A program made the translations under genes and the position numbers. The notes under the pieces were generated by a model. The model had not been told where the DNA came from. It saw only the letters and a list, made by a program, of their open reading frames with translations, and did no database searches. A stretch of DNA of 64,000 bases from an uncultured Aquimarina sp. (GTDB taxonomy: Bacteria; Bacteroidota; Bacteroidia; Flavobacteriales; Flavobacteriaceae), in NCBI GenBank assembly GCA_947492105.1, contig CANLMN010000021.1, positions 1-64,000 on the forward strand, in the 5' to 3' direction. Of the stretch, positions 61,901-64,000 are shown piece by piece. Within the stretch, counting starts at the first letter, position 1; each line of letters begins with the position of its first letter.

Positions 61901-64000
61901 ATGAAAACAGTACTAGTTTACATATCAAATAGCTTCAGGAGATTTTTGTTGACTCTCTCTTTAGTGGTGGTTAGTCTTGGTTTTTCTCAAAGTGATAAGC
62001 CTGTTGCCTCTATACAAAGTATGGTACGATTTGATGGAGAAAAAGTACTAGTACGCTGGGCACCTATCTCATCCAATGCATGGCTCAAAACCAATACGGC
62101 AGGATACCGTATTGAACGTTTTACCATCAGCCAAAATGGACAATTACTCGATCCTCCTTTAAAAAAAGTACTGACACCTCTACCATTAAAACCTGCTCCT
62201 GTGGAACAATGGGAATCCTTGGCAGCAAAAAGTGACTATGCCGCTATTGTAGCACAAGCATTATATGGAGATAGTTTTCAGTTAGAAGAAATGCAAGGAG
62301 GACTAGCACAGATTATCAATAAATCTAGAGAAATAGAACAGCGATTTTCCTTTGGACTTTTTGCTGCAGATATGGATTTTGAAGCTGCTAAACTAGCAAG
62401 CTTAGGTTATGAAGATACTACCATAGAGAAAGGAACAGAATATTTATACAAGATCATGAGCCTAGTTCCAGAGGAAACCTTGGAGATTAGACCCGCTCTT
62501 GTATCCATCAAAACAAAAACATCCGAAAAATTGCCAAAACCTATAGACTTATTGGCAGTAGCAAAGGATAAGAACATTTTGCTTACTTGGGAGTATGAGC
62601 TATATAAATCTACATATACTTCTTATTATTTGGAACGTTCTGAGGATGGTACAAATTTTAGCCGACTAGGCGATACACCACTGGTTAATCTAAATGACCG
62701 CCCAGAAGCGCCTGCAAAACGGATGTACTACATTGACACCTTATCACAAAATAACAAAGAGTATCACTATCGAGTACAAGGGATTTCTCCCTTTGGAGAA
62801 AAGAGTCCTTACTCTGATATAGTAACTGCTTCTGGTATTTCAAAACTCATAGAGGTGGCTCATATTGACCGTCATGATTTTGATAAGAACGGGAATCTAC
62901 AACTATATTGGACTTTTAAGCAAAGTGCCCAACCACAATTAAAATCCTTTGAGCTGAATTGGGCAAAGCAAGAAAAAGGTCCCTATAAACGAATACAAGA
63001 AAACATTGCCGTCACAGCACGCAAGACAACGGTCATAAACCCAGAGCCTTCTAACTATTATTCGATTACAGCAGTGAGCAAGGACAACCAGCGTACGACT
63101 TCCTTTATCGCCTATGTACAAACCATTGATTCTGTTGCACCTGCCAAACCTGTAGGCATTACAGGTGTAGTGGATACCCTAGGGATTGTAAAATTACAAT
63201 GGGATGCCAATACCGAAAAAGATCTATTGGGGTATCGCATATTTAGAGGTAACCTAGAAAAAGAAGAACTCTCACAAATAACAGTGGCTCCGATAGCAAA
63301 CAACACTTTTATAGATACGGTACAGGTAAAATCCCTGAATAACAGCGTTTTTTACCAACTAGTTGCTGTAGATGAGCGTTACAATATGTCCGAATATTCT
63401 CAGAAATTTAAACTAGCCAAACCCGATGTGATTCCGCCTTCGTCTCCTATTTTCAAGACCTACAAAGTGACCGATAAAGGAATTAGACTAGATTGGATAG
63501 GTAGTACAAGTAGTGATGTCAGTTCGCATACCCTATACAGGCAAGTAGTGAATACACCAGAAAAAGGATGGACAGCTGTTTTTGAGACAGCTACTGCTAC
63601 CAGCTTTACCGATCAAAAAATCGAAGAAGGTGTTCAATACCGATATGCCATTTTTGCAGAAGATCTAGCAGGTCTGAGATCAGCAGCTTCGAGTCCAATT
63701 ACAGTGACTGCGCAAAAGTCTACATCTAGGGATATGATCAAAGGTTTCACCGCTATTGCAGACCGCACAGCATTGAAAATCGATCTTAGTTGGCGTAAAC
63801 TACCACAAGAAGTATCAGAAGTACTGATATATAAATCAAAGAAAGAAGGAAAACCAGTACTCTGGAAGCAAATGCCCAATAGTAAAAACAAATTATCGGA
63901 CACCCATATATCTCCAGGACATGTGTATGTGTATCAAATAAAAGCAGTGACCAGACAAGGGAATCATAGTGATCTGGAAATTATAGAAGTAAATTATTAA
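61901..64000 (+). CDS. Secreted fibronectin type III-repeat protein (699 aa)
   Basis: ATG 61,901 follows the previous stop directly, and the gene ends exactly at the window edge with a stop. Signal peptide (RRFLLTLSLVVVSLGFSQ). Several FN3-like modules follow, with motifs such as LLTWEYELYKSTYTSYYLER, LQLYWTFKQSAQPQLKSFEL, KLQWDANTEKDLLGYRIFRG and IRLDWIGSTSSDVSSHTLYR. The first ~200 residues are less regular. It is the partner of the 1614-aa protein and probably also extracellular. Role unknown. Confidence 0.75.
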   Translation: MKTVLVYISNSFRRFLLTLSLVVVSLGFSQSDKPVASIQSMVRFDGEKVLVRWAPISSNAWLKTNTAGYRIERFTISQNGQLLDPPLKKVLTPLPLKPAPVEQWESLAAKSDYAAIVAQALYGDSFQLEEMQGGLAQIINKSREIEQRFSFGLFAADMDFEAAKLASLGYEDTTIEKGTEYLYKIMSLVPEETLEIRPALVSIKTKTSEKLPKPIDLLAVAKDKNILLTWEYELYKSTYTSYYLERSEDGTNFSRLGDTPLVNLNDRPEAPAKRMYYIDTLSQNNKEYHYRVQGISPFGEKSPYSDIVTASGISKLIEVAHIDRHDFDKNGNLQLYWTFKQSAQPQLKSFELNWAKQEKGPYKRIQENIAVTARKTTVINPEPSNYYSITAVSKDNQRTTSFIAYVQTIDSVAPAKPVGITGVVDTLGIVKLQWDANTEKDLLGYRIFRGNLEKEELSQITVAPIANNTFIDTVQVKSLNNSVFYQLVAVDERYNMSEYSQKFKLAKPDVIPPSSPIFKTYKVTDKGIRLDWIGSTSSDVSSHTLYRQVVNTPEKGWTAVFETATATSFTDQKIEEGVQYRYAIFAEDLAGLRSAASSPITVTAQKSTSRDMIKGFTAIADRTALKIDLSWRKLPQEVSEVLIYKSKKEGKPVLWKQMPNSKNKLSDTHISPGHVYVYQIKAVTRQGNHSDLEIIEVNY

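Noticed and set aside
1-64000. CRISPR array
   Set aside because: No set of regularly spaced short direct repeats with unique spacers was seen. The repeats present are long units around genes, or single hairpins.

Overview
The window looks like accessory DNA from a marine-type Flavobacteriaceae (Bacteroidota). The supporting signs are: low GC; few Shine-Dalgarno-like sites; a TonB receptor with a carboxypeptidase-like plug extension next to a DUF6660-like protein; an RteC-like protein; and Bacteroidota-style small helix-turn-helix (HTH) and excisionase genes. I cannot name a genus. There is no rRNA, no intact tRNA, no CRISPR array and almost no housekeeping gene. Every assignment comes from reading the sequence; no database search was possible.

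Region 1 (1-33,984) reads as the right part of an integrated element. It ends in a 3' fragment of tRNA-Met(CAT) with the tRNA's own terminator, next to a tyrosine integrase (32.4-33.7 kb), arm-site-like repeats, an RteC-like protein, an excisionase-like protein and a possible replication protein. Its left part (4.8-15.5 kb, minus strand) is one long operon of small proteins: beta-rich proteins, single-pass membrane proteins, a coiled-coil protein, a cationic amphipathic protein, a transglutaminase-like protease, an LEA-like protein, an annexin-like domain, a peptidoglycan-binding protein, a CHAP amidase, an L,D-transpeptidase-like enzyme and a holin-like protein. No tail, terminase or relaxase gene is visible. 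The operon resembles the structural and lysis module of an untailed, membrane-containing virus or another envelope-crossing particle. This is inference.

Also inside region 1 are a PARIS-like pair (DUF4435/Toprim plus AAA ATPase) with integron-cassette ends (16.06-17.91 kb), a regulatory locus with two paralogous ~170-aa proteins and a structured RNA (18.5-22.1 kb), and a PAAR protein with a VasX-like effector and tandem candidate immunity genes (22.6-28.2 kb).

Region 2 (34.2-41.4 kb) holds transposase debris (IS3 and IS5 families) and a three-gene predicted defence operon: TM2/TerB-C protein, DUF2791 P-loop ATPase and Lhr-like helicase.

Region 3 (41.47-52.74 kb) is, in my reading, an integron-type cassette array without an integrase (a CALIN). 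Six modules, all on the minus strand, are separated by repeats. In five of the six, the two ends carry a module-specific complementary 7-13 nt box, which is the R''/R' signature of attC cassettes. Cargo: an unknown 215-aa protein, a membrane protein, a secreted protein, a 4-kb four-gene metal-uptake module, a GmrSD-type (DUF262/DUF1524) endonuclease and a GIY-YIG protein. Two separator types occur: ~125-210 bp sites, and unusually long ~550-575 bp units that carry decayed copies of an HTH gene that is intact at 15.7 kb.

Region 4 (53.0-64.0 kb) starts with a second copy of the regulatory locus (lipoprotein, overlapping membrane protein, XRE repressor, paralogous pair, structured RNA). It ends with a two-gene operon for a 1614-aa secreted protein and a fibronectin-III-type secreted protein. 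The strongest candidates for undescribed biology are the long attC-like units with their defence cassettes, the duplicated XRE/paralogue-pair/RNA locus, and the particle-like operon.
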